The notes beneath the pieces were generated by a model. It did no database searches. It was not told the DNA's origin and was given only the letters and a program-made list of their open reading frames with translations. Shown in pieces: positions 52,116 to 61,122 of a DNA stretch of 64,000 nucleotides. This DNA is from UBA1765 sp045629945 (GTDB taxonomy: Bacteria > Fibrobacterota > Fibrobacteria > Fibrobacterales > Fibrobacteraceae). Each line of letters begins with the position of its first letter. The first letter of the stretch is position 1. The position numbers and the translations under genes were made by a program. The stretch covers positions 1 to 64,000 of the forward strand of contig JAZQSE010000021.1 of NCBI GenBank assembly GCA_045629945.1, read 5' to 3'.

Positions 52116-54256
52116 GCCGGATTTTATTTGTTTTTCTTTTCTGTTTTTTTTCAATATCTTTTGCGGAGACGGTATTCCCTTTAGAAAGTTATCAAACTTT
52201 AGTGGATTCAATGGTCCCAGAATCAAAATTAGGACTTTCTATTCGTTCTTTAAAAACAGGGAAAGAATTAGCAAATATTCGCGCCAGTGAACCTTTTACT
52301 CCAGCAAGTACTTTAAAAACTTTAACTACAGCAGCCGCACTTTATCACTTACCTTTAAATTATGAACCACAAACGCACTTTTTTTTAGATGGGAGTGTTT
52401 CGCAAGGCGTTTTTAAAGGGGTTCTTCGCATTCGTGGCGAAGGGGACCCGAATATTTCTGCTCGCTTTTACCCAGAACCTCTTTATTTGTTACACGCAAT
52501 GGCTGATTCTTTAAAAGAATTGGGTATAGATTCTCTTGTTGGTAAAATAGAACTCGATACTTCTTTTTATTCTGGGCCAAGAAAACCTCTTTATTGGGCT
52601 CCACATTTTTATAATGCGTGGTATGGTGCCGAAGTTTCCCCTTTACAATTTAACGATAATTGCACATTAATACGCATGAAACCAGGCAAAAAAATTGGAG
52701 ATACGGCAACTATTTCAATTCACCCTGATGTAGGTTATGTACAAGTAAAAAATGAATTAGTTACGGGAAAAAAGAAACGCCGTCGTTGGACTTGGTCACT
52801 AAACGATACTTTGCCAATCATTACTATTGGCGGAAACATTGGCGAAAAAATAGATTCAGCGAGTTTAGTTTTACCTGTCAGGAATCCTTCTTTATATTTT
52901 AAACAGGCTCTTTTATTTGCATTAAAAGACAAGGGAATTGGATTTCAAGAAACAGAAAATATTTCACGCGGGATAGAAATTAAATCTTTTTCTTTTTCGG
53001 CAGCGCCTTTTCTTAGCATTTTAGATGAAATCAACCAAAGGAGCCAAAATTTACATGCTGAAACACTATTACGTAATATGGGAAAAATTGTAGCCGATAA
53101 AGGCAATGTGGAAGGTGGAAAATTGGCTATCCATAAATATTTAAATCATATTGGTTTATCTCCAGAGGATTTTTACTTTGTGGATGGAAGTGGACTTTCT
53201 CAAAAAAACAAAGTAAAACCTTCTGCAGAAAGTGCGTTACTTTTTAAAGTGGCTCATTCATCTTTTGCAGATACATATATTAGAAGTCTTGCTTCTCCTG
53301 ATATTGGTACTGGTTCAAAACGCATGAAAGGAATTCAACACCCTTGGCGTACTCGGTTTAAAACAGGTTTTATTGGCGGTGTTCATGCTCTTGCCGGTTA
53401 TATATTTACGACAGAAGATACGCTAGCAGTAGCCCTTTATTTAAATGAAACAGGTAAAAATCCTGATGCTATCTGTAAAGATGCTTTAGATTCTATTTGG
53501 TTACGCCTTGTGAATTTTACAGATGCAGAATACGCTCATATTTTAAAAGCAAAAGAATTGTGGCTTAACGCTATTTCTAAAAAAGGTTTGAATGAAAGAA
53601 TACGCTATTTTTCAGAAGCCCTTAAAGAGACTCCTTATAACTTAGGCCCTACAGGAGAAGGGTTTAAAGGTAAAATTGATTCAAAGCCTGTTTTCCGTTT
53701 AGATTCTGTTGATTGCGTCACTTACATGGAAAGTGTTTTAGCGCTTGCACTATCACCACACGAAGATTCTTTGTTATCTACATTAAAACAGATTCGTTAC
53801 TTGAATGGCGAAGTAAGTTACTTAAATCGCAAACATTATTTTGTCGCCGATTGGATTCAAAAAGGAAGTGTAGCAAAAGTTATTGAAAATAAAAATACTC
53901 AAACAATGAAACGCACACTCCCTAAAAAGAAATTTTTCAAAAATAAAGGGATAGATTTTCCAAACGATGAAAAAATTGAATTTGCTTATTTAACTTTAGA
54001 TAAAGCCAAAGAATTTGCTAGTAAAAATTGGAGTGGTGTTTCTGAAATTCGAGGAATAGGATTTGTTTTTGCTGGCGATGTAGTTGACGTATTCCATGTT
54101 GGATTTTTGCTTTTAAACCCTGGCGAAAAACCAATCTTTAGGCATGCTTCTCAAATTTCAGGAAAAGTTATTGACCAGACTTTAGAAAGCTACTTGGCAA
54201 ATTCCAAAAAGAAAATTCCAGGAATCGTTCAGTTTGAGTTTTTAGGGAAAATTTAA
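52112..54256 (+). CDS. PBP4-type D-Ala-D-Ala carboxypeptidase fused to a DUF1460 domain
   Basis: A 714-residue exported protein with a signal peptide (residues 1-18). The first part (about 20-465) is a peptidase S13/PBP4 enzyme with the three active-site motifs: Ser66 in ASTLK, Ser311 in SQN and the KTG at 417-419. The second part (about 470-714) matches DUF1460, a family with amidase-type cysteine members; Cys535 in DSVDCVTYMES is the likely nucleophile. Two peptidoglycan hydrolases in one chain could cut both D-Ala and amide bonds. Convergent with the ABC gene. Confidence 0.85.
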   Translation: MSRILFVFLFCFFSISFAETVFPLESYQTLVDSMVPESKLGLSIRSLKTGKELANIRASEPFTPASTLKTLTTAAALYHLPLNYEPQTHFFLDGSVSQGVFKGVLRIRGEGDPNISARFYPEPLYLLHAMADSLKELGIDSLVGKIELDTSFYSGPRKPLYWAPHFYNAWYGAEVSPLQFNDNCTLIRMKPGKKIGDTATISIHPDVGYVQVKNELVTGKKKRRRWTWSLNDTLPIITIGGNIGEKIDSASLVLPVRNPSLYFKQALLFALKDKGIGFQETENISRGIEIKSFSFSAAPFLSILDEINQRSQNLHAETLLRNMGKIVADKGNVEGGKLAIHKYLNHIGLSPEDFYFVDGSGLSQKNKVKPSAESALLFKVAHSSFADTYIRSLASPDIGTGSKRMKGIQHPWRTRFKTGFIGGVHALAGYIFTTEDTLAVALYLNETGKNPDAICKDALDSIWLRLVNFTDAEYAHILKAKELWLNAISKKGLNERIRYFSEALKETPYNLGPTGEGFKGKIDSKPVFRLDSVDCVTYMESVLALALSPHEDSLLSTLKQIRYLNGEVSYLNRKHYFVADWIQKGSVAKVIENKNTQTMKRTLPKKKFFKNKGIDFPNDEKIEFAYLTLDKAKEFASKNWSGVSEIRGIGFVFAGDVVDVFHVGFLLLNPGEKPIFRHASQISGKVIDQTLESYLANSKKKIPGIVQFEFLGKI

Positions 54257-55620
54257 ATCTGCGGCATATAAAGTAAACGGTTCATGCACTTTGGCCATTC
54301 TCTATAATGCGAAACAAACAAAATCGATGTTTTGTCTGAAAGGAAGTTCAATAAATCAAACAAGCGTTCGCGTGATTTTTCATCCATTCCTTGCGTGGGT
54401 TCATCTAACACAAGAACTTTTGGTGGGCGAATGGCAGCTCTTGCAACTAGAGCAAGGCGTTTTTCCATTGTGGAAAGAGCAGCGAAAGGAATTTCTGGGT
54501 TTGTAAAGCCAAGTTCTTTAAGCCAATGTAAAGCCTTGGTGCGTTCTTCATAATTAATTTCTTGAAAAAGACCTAAATTGCTTGAAAAACCTGTGTAAAG
54601 GACTTCATAAAGTTTCAGCTTTTCTTTATAATGCAAAGCAAGTTCGGGTGAGAAAAAACCTATTTGAGCTTTGTGTTCCCAAACATCTAAACCCTGCCCA
54701 GGACGCATTCCAAGCAAAACAACATCGTTATTATACATTTGCGGATGGTCGCCAGATAAAAGGGCTAAAAGCGTGCTTTTCCCAGCGCCATTGGGCCCCA
54801 TAATAACCCAATGTTCTCCTTTTCGCATTTGCCAGTTTAAACCATGAATGATTTCATTTTCGCCAAATCGAATTGTGACATTTTTTAAATCAAAAAGAAT
54901 TTCTCCATTTAAAGGTGCTTCTGAAAGAATTTCTGTTGAATATTGCTTTAGAACGCTATTCTTTTTTATGATGTTTTCTTCAGTTTCTGTTTTAACTTCA
55001 ATGGGTTCAAGTTTTCCATTCAAAAAAACAAACGCCGGTATGCCAGCTAATAATTCATCTTCTCTTTGCATTCTAAAAACAGAACGAATATTAGTTTTTG
55101 TCAAATTTTTTAGAACATCAGTTAAATGTTTACGGTATTCTGGGTCAAGACCGCCAAAAGGGTCGTTAAAATAAGCCCATTCTGGATTTTCCATCCAAAG
55201 GCGGGCAAGTAAAACGCGTCGCAATTCTCCATTTGAAAGGCTTATCAATTTTTTTTCCAAGACATTGGGTTTTAAAGAAGCTATTTCTAAAGCGCTTTCC
55301 AAAAGTTCTGGATTGGTTTTAGGGAAAGGTTCAGAATCGACAAAGAATTCTGTTTGCAAAAAGAATTTGGGTGAAAGTAATAAATCTCTGACTAAAAGGG
55401 CTTCTTCGCCAGCAATACTTATATAGCGTTCTTGCCAAAATGGTGTAACGGCCCGTCGGATTTTTTGTTGAATGGTTTCAGAAAAAACAGAAACCTTATT
55501 TTGTTTTTCTAAAAAGTCTGTAATATATTTTTCAGCATTCGATAACGGGTCCAAAATCTGAACCTGCGCGTGTTTTATAAACAAATTATGTAAACATTCA
55601 GTTATATTAGTTTGATTCAT
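54253..55620 (-). CDS. Soluble two-domain ABC ATPase with degenerate N-terminal half
   Basis: A 455-residue protein with two ATPase halves and no membrane spans, similar to ModF/PhrA-type ABC proteins. The second half (about 235-455) is intact: Walker A GPNGAGKST, LVLDEPTQGMD and a signature degenerated to LSTMEKR. The first half (about 1-205) lacks a P-loop, keeps the signature LSNGELRR and has YFNDPFGGLD in place of LLDEP. So only one site can hydrolyse ATP normally. The stop shares TTAA with the convergent PBP4 gene. Role unknown. Confidence 0.82.
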   Translation of the reverse strand: MNQTNITECLHNLFIKHAQVQILDPLSNAEKYITDFLEKQNKVSVFSETIQQKIRRAVTPFWQERYISIAGEEALLVRDLLLSPKFFLQTEFFVDSEPFPKTNPELLESALEIASLKPNVLEKKLISLSNGELRRVLLARLWMENPEWAYFNDPFGGLDPEYRKHLTDVLKNLTKTNIRSVFRMQREDELLAGIPAFVFLNGKLEPIEVKTETEENIIKKNSVLKQYSTEILSEAPLNGEILFDLKNVTIRFGENEIIHGLNWQMRKGEHWVIMGPNGAGKSTLLALLSGDHPQMYNNDVVLLGMRPGQGLDVWEHKAQIGFFSPELALHYKEKLKLYEVLYTGFSSNLGLFQEINYEERTKALHWLKELGFTNPEIPFAALSTMEKRLALVARAAIRPPKVLVLDEPTQGMDEKSRERLFDLLNFLSDKTSILFVSHYREWPKCMNRLLYMPQI

Positions 55621-55714
55621 TTTATAAAAGGCCTTTAATTTTAAAGCAAAAATAGAAAAATCTCTTTGTTTTATAATTTTTAATAAAATTTCACACTTGT
55701 TTAGAATAAAAAAC

Positions 55715-55744
55715 TTGACATAATTTTGTGAATATTTTTAATTT
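55715..55744 (+). promoter_or_regulatory. Predicted pectate lyase promoter
   Basis: TTGACA (55715-55720), 18 bases, TAATTT (55739-55744). The start would lie just before the AAAGGAG at 55752-55757, giving a very short leader. Confidence 0.5.
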
Positions 55745-55764
55745 TTATAAAAAGGAGTTTGTTT

Positions 55765-57456
55765 ATGGGTACATTCAAAATCAGAGCATTATTGCTCTTG
55801 TCTTTTTCTTTGTCTTTTGCAGTAACTTCAAAAGATTTACCAATGACTGGGTGGGCAACTGTCAACAATACTACAGGGGGACTTGGTTATGATACCGTTA
55901 TCGTTGATAATGTTTCTGATTTAAAGTCATACGCAGAAGATGGTAATAAAGTCATTTTTGTAAAGCCAGGGAATTATCTTGGGCCAATTAACGTTGGCTC
56001 TAATGTTACGATTTATGGCTATCAAGGTGCAGTCATTCAACAGCCTTCAACAGGAAGCGCAATGAAACTCAGCGAATCAAAAAACGTTATTATCCGCAAT
56101 TTAGAGTTTCAAGGCGTGGGCGCTCTTGATGAAGATGACGAAGATTGTTTACAGATAAATAAAAATTCTACTAATGTTTGGATTGATCATGTTTATATTT
56201 ATGATGGTCATGATGGAAATTTAGATATTACAAATGGTTCGAATTACATCACTATTTCATGGACAAAATTTGCTTATACAAATGCTTCTTCAAATCACCA
56301 GTTTAGTAACCTTATCGGAAACAGCGATTCTAAAACTAGTGACGAAGGAAAACTTAAAGTGACTTTTCATCACACTTGGTGGAGTGATGGTGTAAAAGAA
56401 CGCATGCCTCGCGTTCGTTATGGTCAAGTTCATCTTTACAATAATCTTTTTGATAGCAAAAATTCAAGCACTTGTATTCGTGCTGGAATAAAAGCTGATT
56501 TAAGAGTAGAGAACAATGTTTTTATTGGGGTAAATAAACCGATTGATTTATATGAAAATGATTTTACCGCTGTTAGCGCGAGCGGAAATTATTTTGAAAA
56601 TACTTCAGGCAATACAAGTGGAAGCGGTAATGCTTTTACACCAGGTTATACAGTTTCGCCTACTGATGTAAGTACACAAGCTAAAGCTTACGCACTGCGT
56701 GATTCTATACAACTTTATGCTGGTGCGACTTTACCTAATCCAGGCTCTACAGCTACACAAAATCCAATAGTTTCTTCTTCGTCAACAATATCTTCTTCAT
56801 CTGTTGCAATTCTTTCTTCTAGCAGTCAAGAAAAAAGCAGTTCTTCTGTAGCTTCTGGTAATGCAGCAAGCCTCATCAAACATGGTGCCGGTTCTTCTTC
56901 ACAGACAGTAAAACAAGGCGATTCTATTCAAACCTTTTACTACACTTTTGAAAATGCCACAAGTGCTAGTGTTTCTGGTTTACCCGAAGGCCTCCTTTCT
57001 AGCATTAAAGGCAACAACATTTACATTTCTGGAATAGCTTCTTTTTCTGCTGAAGCAAAAGAATACCCTTATGTTATAACAACTGTAGGAGGCTCCCCTG
57101 ATGTCACAAAGAAAGGAACCATTACAGTAGTTGCTGTAGAACAAGATTCTTCTGAAATAAATCCAACACCAAATGATTCTTCAACAAACTCGATTGTTCA
57201 AAATAAACAAAACCTTTTTGTAATTCCGCAATCTTTTGCAGAACAAGGGAAAATTGAATTTTATTCTACCAAATCAGGAATTTCAAAAATTTTCTTGTTT
57301 GATGTGAATGGTGTTATGCTAAGATCAAAAACTATTAACACGCAATCTGGTTTTAACGCCATTACCATTGAGCGAAAAGGAATTTCTTCAGGAGCGGTAT
57401 ATTTGGTGTTACAAACTCCAGAATATTCCTTAAAAAGACGAATTGTTATTGAATAA
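55765..57456 (+). CDS. PL1 pectate lyase
   Basis: A 563-residue secreted lyase. ATG 55765 has AAAGGAG upstream; the signal peptide covers about residues 1-20. The PL1 beta-helix (about 25-325) has NVWIDHVYI, DGHDGNLDITNG and the catalytic-Arg block KERMPRVRYGQVH. A poly-Ser linker (about 335-370) leads to a small beta domain and a C-terminal segment (about 485-563) with KIFLFDVNGVMLRSK and VYLVLQTPEYSLKRR, like a type IX sorting domain. It cleaves polygalacturonate by beta-elimination. Confidence 0.9.
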   Translation: MGTFKIRALLLLSFSLSFAVTSKDLPMTGWATVNNTTGGLGYDTVIVDNVSDLKSYAEDGNKVIFVKPGNYLGPINVGSNVTIYGYQGAVIQQPSTGSAMKLSESKNVIIRNLEFQGVGALDEDDEDCLQINKNSTNVWIDHVYIYDGHDGNLDITNGSNYITISWTKFAYTNASSNHQFSNLIGNSDSKTSDEGKLKVTFHHTWWSDGVKERMPRVRYGQVHLYNNLFDSKNSSTCIRAGIKADLRVENNVFIGVNKPIDLYENDFTAVSASGNYFENTSGNTSGSGNAFTPGYTVSPTDVSTQAKAYALRDSIQLYAGATLPNPGSTATQNPIVSSSSTISSSSVAILSSSSQEKSSSSVASGNAASLIKHGAGSSSQTVKQGDSIQTFYYTFENATSASVSGLPEGLLSSIKGNNIYISGIASFSAEAKEYPYVITTVGGSPDVTKKGTITVVAVEQDSSEINPTPNDSSTNSIVQNKQNLFVIPQSFAEQGKIEFYSTKSGISKIFLFDVNGVMLRSKTINTQSGFNAITIERKGISSGAVYLVLQTPEYSLKRRIVIE

Positions 57457-57477
57457 AATAAAACGTTAAAAGTAACT

Positions 57478-57495
57478 CGCCGGCTTTAGCCGGCG
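57478..57495 (+). terminator. GC-rich hairpin after the pectate lyase gene
   Basis: CGCCGGC (57478-57484), loop TTTA, GCCGGCG (57489-57495). No T-run follows, so it may be a weak terminator or a stabilising stem. Confidence 0.55.
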
Positions 57496-57666
57496 CACTT
57501 ATTATGACATAGTCCATTTTAAATAAACATTCAACAAACCAGTCCCAAAAATTGAAAGTTGACACAGATTATAAAAAAATTATTTTTTTTGTAAAATTTG
57601 TTCTGTAGAAGCATGGAAGATAAAAACTAAATATGGCGGTATCCTAACTATTCATAAGGAGTTGTA

Positions 57667-58221
57667 ATGTCTTTTATGCGTTATATTTTTTTGATTTTTT
57701 TCGGAATACACTTGTTTAGTTCTGTTGTATTAGCAAGCGATTTAAATTCGTTTGATACACAAATAGCAAAAGATATACAACTAACAGAAATAGATAGTGC
57801 TGAAATTTACCAGAACTTAATTGCAGAGGAAAACTTAGATGCTAATTATACACCAAATGTGGTAGGTATTGTTATTGGGAGTGTTTTTACGGGAATTGGA
57901 ACTCTTTGGTTTTTTAATGGTTTGCAATGTTATTTTGATAAATATTCTAATCCTGAAACATCTGGCGATATGGATGATGTGCTAGGGTTTATTAGTATCT
58001 ATTTATCCATCCCCCCTTTTTCTATAGGAATACCTCTTCTTGTTCATAATATCAATAAATATTCAAATCGTAAAAATCATGCCGAAAAACGCAATGAATA
58101 CATAAGAGCTTACAAACGTTATAAAAAACAAAAAGAAGAAACATCATTACAAATTATGCTTTTACCTTCTATAAATTTTGCACATAACGCTGCAGGTTTA
58201 AGTGCTGTTGTTGCATTTTAG
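57667..58221 (+). CDS. Exported membrane protein, unknown function
   Basis: A 184-residue protein that I do not recognise. A signal peptide or membrane anchor (about residues 5-24) is followed by a short exported segment, two hydrophobic spans (about 61-84 and 103-127) and a Lys/Arg-rich helix (about 128-162). It ends with a hydrophobic tail. ATAAGGAG precedes the ATG. It lies alone between the pectate lyase and glgE. Small Fibrobacter-type envelope protein is the most that can be said. Confidence 0.65.
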   Translation: MSFMRYIFLIFFGIHLFSSVVLASDLNSFDTQIAKDIQLTEIDSAEIYQNLIAEENLDANYTPNVVGIVIGSVFTGIGTLWFFNGLQCYFDKYSNPETSGDMDDVLGFISIYLSIPPFSIGIPLLVHNINKYSNRKNHAEKRNEYIRAYKRYKKQKEETSLQIMLLPSINFAHNAAGLSAVVAF

Positions 58222-58312
58222 TTTGTTTTCATAAAAACAAATTTGAACTAGTTGAAATAGAAAAAATTACACACTGAAGCAAACAACGGGACTGATAGAG
58301 TCCAATTTTCAT

Positions 58313-58350
58313 TGAAAAAAATCCCACTTCTTTTGAAGTGAGATTTTTGA
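58313..58350 (-). terminator. Terminator of glgE
   Basis: On the minus strand AAATCTCACTTC pairs with GAAGTGGGATTT across an AAAA loop, with one G-U pair, and a T-run follows. It lies just after the glgE stop. Confidence 0.8.
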
Positions 58351-58369
58351 ATTTAAACTACGCTTTTTA

Positions 58370-60100
58370 TCAAATTTTCTTTAGAATAAATAAATGACCA
58401 GGTGCTTTTGAAGGTTCTAAACGAACAAAATTTTTAGAACCACGCCAAACAAATGATTCATCAGTAATGACATCTTTCAAGAAATAGAAAGCGTCTTCTT
58501 CTAAACCAAGTTTTGACATATCTAATTCAACAAGTCCTTCTTGTGTATTATCCATATCTAAGTTTGCAATGCAAAGGATTCTATCTTCACCAAGAACTTT
58601 TGAATACACCATCAACTGATCATTTGCAGCGTAATGGAATTCTAGGTTGTCGTATTCTTGTAAAGCAGCATGAGCTAAACGAGCTTCGTTTACTCTACGG
58701 ATAAAATCTTTAATGCCAGGAGAATTCCAATCGTGAACTTTGTATTGATACTTTTCACTGTCTTGCAATTCTTCTTTAATTGGCGAAGGAATATTTTCGC
58801 AGAGTTCATAACCATTGTAGAGTCCCGTAAGACTAGAAAGTGTTGCTGCTAAGAAATAACGCAACTGGAAGGCATTAGCGCCTTTATAAGCCAAATACTT
58901 CGGGAAAATATCCGGAGTCGTCGGGAAGAAAATCCCACGCATATATTCTTTAGCATTTGATTGAGTGAGCTCTTTCAAGTATTGTTCAAATTCCCATTTT
59001 TCACTACGCCAAGTAAAATAAGTGTAGCTCATGTCAAAGCCAGCTTTTGCTAAGCGATGCATCATTTTAGGGCGAGTGAAGGCTTCTGCTAAGAAAACTA
59101 ATTCAGGACGTTTTTCCTTAACATCAGAAATCAGCCATTCCCAGAATGGGAACGGTTTGGTATGTGGGTTATCAATACGGAAAATTTCTATTCCTTTATC
59201 AGCCCAGAATAAAATGATATTTTCAATTTCTTGCCAAAGTGCTTTATAATTTTCGTTGTAATAATCAAACGGATAAATGTCCTCGTATTTTTTTGGAGGA
59301 TTTTCGGCAAATTTAATAGAACCATCTGGTTCATGGTAGAACCATTCCGGATGATCTTTTACATAAGGGTGGTCAGGGCTACAATTCAAAGCAATATCTA
59401 ATGCAAGGCGTAAGCCCTTTGCACGAGCTGCTTTGGCAAACTTTTCAAAATCCTTCATAGAACCAAGCTCTGGATCCACAGCAAAATGCCCACCGTGCTT
59501 ATTTCCTACCGCGTATGGGCAACCAGGTTCTAACGGTTTTCCCTTTTTATCTGTCTTTGCATGAAGCGCATTGTTAGCACCTTTTCGGTTCGTAATTCCA
59601 ATAGGGTGAATAGGAACTAAGTAAACCGTATCAAACCCCATTTCAGCAATGTAATCTAATTGCTTTTCACAATCTTTCCATGTAGCACTTTTAGAAGCGT
59701 CGTTTCCCTGACTTTTGGGCCACATTTCATACCATGTACCGACACGAGCGTAAAGCGGATCTACGCGCAATTTCATTACAGGACTTTCTGTCGGGGTGTC
59801 TTTAGGTTCAAGCGTCCAGGCGACAACTTTATATTCATAATAACCAATGTTTTGCACGATAAAAGTGCCTTCCCAAAGGTCATTATCAACAAAATACATA
59901 GGAGCTTTTTCCCATTTCTTTTTGGAAATGTGGCGATACATAATCGCAGCACTATATTTTTCATGACTATGTCTGAAAATATCGGCCTGGATAGTTACAG
60001 AATCGCCAGGTTCACGTTTAAGCATAAAACGCCCACCTTCAATTTGCGGGCGAATGTTTTCTATTACAAGATTATCTTTTAAAGAAGGTATAGTAGCCAT
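58370..60100 (-). CDS. glgE: GlgE-type alpha-1,4-glucan:maltose-1-phosphate maltosyltransferase, compact form
   Basis: A 576-residue GH13 enzyme of the GlgE group, which extends alpha-glucan chains from maltose-1-phosphate. The N-terminal domain (about 10-115) opens VIENIRPQIEGGRF. The barrel has WYEMWPKSQG, DIALNCSPDHPY, nucleophile Asp310 in IFRIDNPHTKPF and acid/base Glu339 in FLAEAFTRP. It is about 80-100 residues shorter than usual: the helical insert after the N-terminal domain is missing. TATATT lies 6 bases before the ATG, so it is probably leaderless. No glycogen gene is adjacent. Confidence 0.87.
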   Translation of the reverse strand: MATIPSLKDNLVIENIRPQIEGGRFMLKREPGDSVTIQADIFRHSHEKYSAAIMYRHISKKKWEKAPMYFVDNDLWEGTFIVQNIGYYEYKVVAWTLEPKDTPTESPVMKLRVDPLYARVGTWYEMWPKSQGNDASKSATWKDCEKQLDYIAEMGFDTVYLVPIHPIGITNRKGANNALHAKTDKKGKPLEPGCPYAVGNKHGGHFAVDPELGSMKDFEKFAKAARAKGLRLALDIALNCSPDHPYVKDHPEWFYHEPDGSIKFAENPPKKYEDIYPFDYYNENYKALWQEIENIILFWADKGIEIFRIDNPHTKPFPFWEWLISDVKEKRPELVFLAEAFTRPKMMHRLAKAGFDMSYTYFTWRSEKWEFEQYLKELTQSNAKEYMRGIFFPTTPDIFPKYLAYKGANAFQLRYFLAATLSSLTGLYNGYELCENIPSPIKEELQDSEKYQYKVHDWNSPGIKDFIRRVNEARLAHAALQEYDNLEFHYAANDQLMVYSKVLGEDRILCIANLDMDNTQEGLVELDMSKLGLEEDAFYFLKDVITDESFVWRGSKNFVRLEPSKAPGHLFILKKI

Positions 60101-60106
60101 AGCTTA

Positions 60107-60112
60107 AATATA
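60107..60112 (-). promoter_or_regulatory. -10 box of glgE, leaderless arrangement
   Basis: On the minus strand TATATT is followed by TAAGCT (6 bases) and the ATG at 60100. Confidence 0.5.
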
Positions 60113-60190
60113 AATTATCTGTTTTAAAAAAAATCAAATTTTAGAACAAGGATTCCATTTTTGGACTTCCTTTGAAGATTAGATAGATTT

Positions 60191-60196
60191 TATATT
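60191..60196 (+). promoter_or_regulatory. -10 box of the PAP2 gene, leaderless arrangement
   Basis: TATATT is followed by TGTCGT (6 bases) and the ATG at 60203. No ribosome-binding site is present. Confidence 0.5.
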
Positions 60197-60202
60197 TGTC
60201 GT

Positions 60203-61012
60203 ATGTCAAAATGGCGAGCATTCTTTTTAAGTTTTCTGCTCTTTTTTTCTGTAAGTCAGGCAAGTGACAGAATTCCTTTATGGGAAAACCTTTTTTATCG
60301 TATTGGGCAAAATTCTCTTGGAACTTTCACGTATGCTTATGGTTCGCATTTGGCACTTGGAATCGGTTCTACTTATGCGATGGTTGAAAGCGGTATAGAT
60401 TGGAAATGGAATCGTTTTTGTGTCCGACATGAAACCCTTTCTCTATGGGCTTCTCTCCCCGGGGGACTTGTTGGTACATTTGCGCCGGTAGCACTTCCGC
60501 TAGCACTTTATCTTGGCTCTGATGATAAAGAAATTCAGTTAGCTGGAATAGCTATGGGACAAGCCGCTCTCTTAGCTTTTGGAACGACAACTGTTATAAA
60601 GGCATTTACAGGAAGAACACCTCCTCATGTTTTAGACGCCATAGACAAGGACCCAAAATACCAGAAAGATTACAGCGATAAATTCCGATTTGGCTTTGTG
60701 CGCGGAAGCCTAATTGATGGTTGGCCTTCTGGGCATACAGCGACAGCCGTTGCCATGGCAACTACTTTAATCACTCTTTACCCAGACAATTCTTGGATTC
60801 TCGCCGGTGGTATTCTTTATTCAGCAACCATTGGAATCAGTATGTCTTTTATCGCGCATTGGGCAAGTGATATTTTTGCTGGAATGTTAACGGGTATTGC
60901 AATTGGGCGAACTGTTGGAAAAAGTTTTGCTGCATTACAAAATAAACAAGCGCAAAGTAAAGTATCTTTTTTAATAACACCTTCATTTGCTGGAATCAAT
61001 GTAAAATTCTGA
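60203..61012 (+). CDS. PAP2-family membrane phosphatase
   Basis: A 269-residue membrane protein of the PAP2 superfamily (phosphatidic acid or undecaprenyl-pyrophosphate phosphatases). A signal-like N-terminus (residues 1-20) is followed by several spans. The motifs are KAFTGRTPP (motif 1, about 133-141), WPSGHTATA (motif 2, about 174-182) and SFIAHWASDIFAG (motif 3, about 215-227). In motif 3 the usual Arg after Ser is missing, but the His and Asp remain. Possible job: lipid-carrier recycling. Divergent from glgE, with both promoters leaderless. Confidence 0.82.
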   Translation: MSKWRAFFLSFLLFFSVSQASDRIPLWENLFYRIGQNSLGTFTYAYGSHLALGIGSTYAMVESGIDWKWNRFCVRHETLSLWASLPGGLVGTFAPVALPLALYLGSDDKEIQLAGIAMGQAALLAFGTTTVIKAFTGRTPPHVLDAIDKDPKYQKDYSDKFRFGFVRGSLIDGWPSGHTATAVAMATTLITLYPDNSWILAGGILYSATIGISMSFIAHWASDIFAGMLTGIAIGRTVGKSFAALQNKQAQSKVSFLITPSFAGINVKF

Positions 61013-61122
61013 TTCTAGTCCGCTTGATTTCCAAAAATCTGCTTAAAATATTATAGCCTTTAATGAATTATTTGTATACATTTAAGTAATCTTGGGAAAT
61101 TAGAGTTTTTAGATGAGGCTTT

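Noticed and set aside
58222..58245. Hairpin TTTGTTTT/AAAACAAA after the 184-residue protein
   Set aside because: The stem is only A/T pairs with one G-C, and no T-run follows; too weak to call a terminator.
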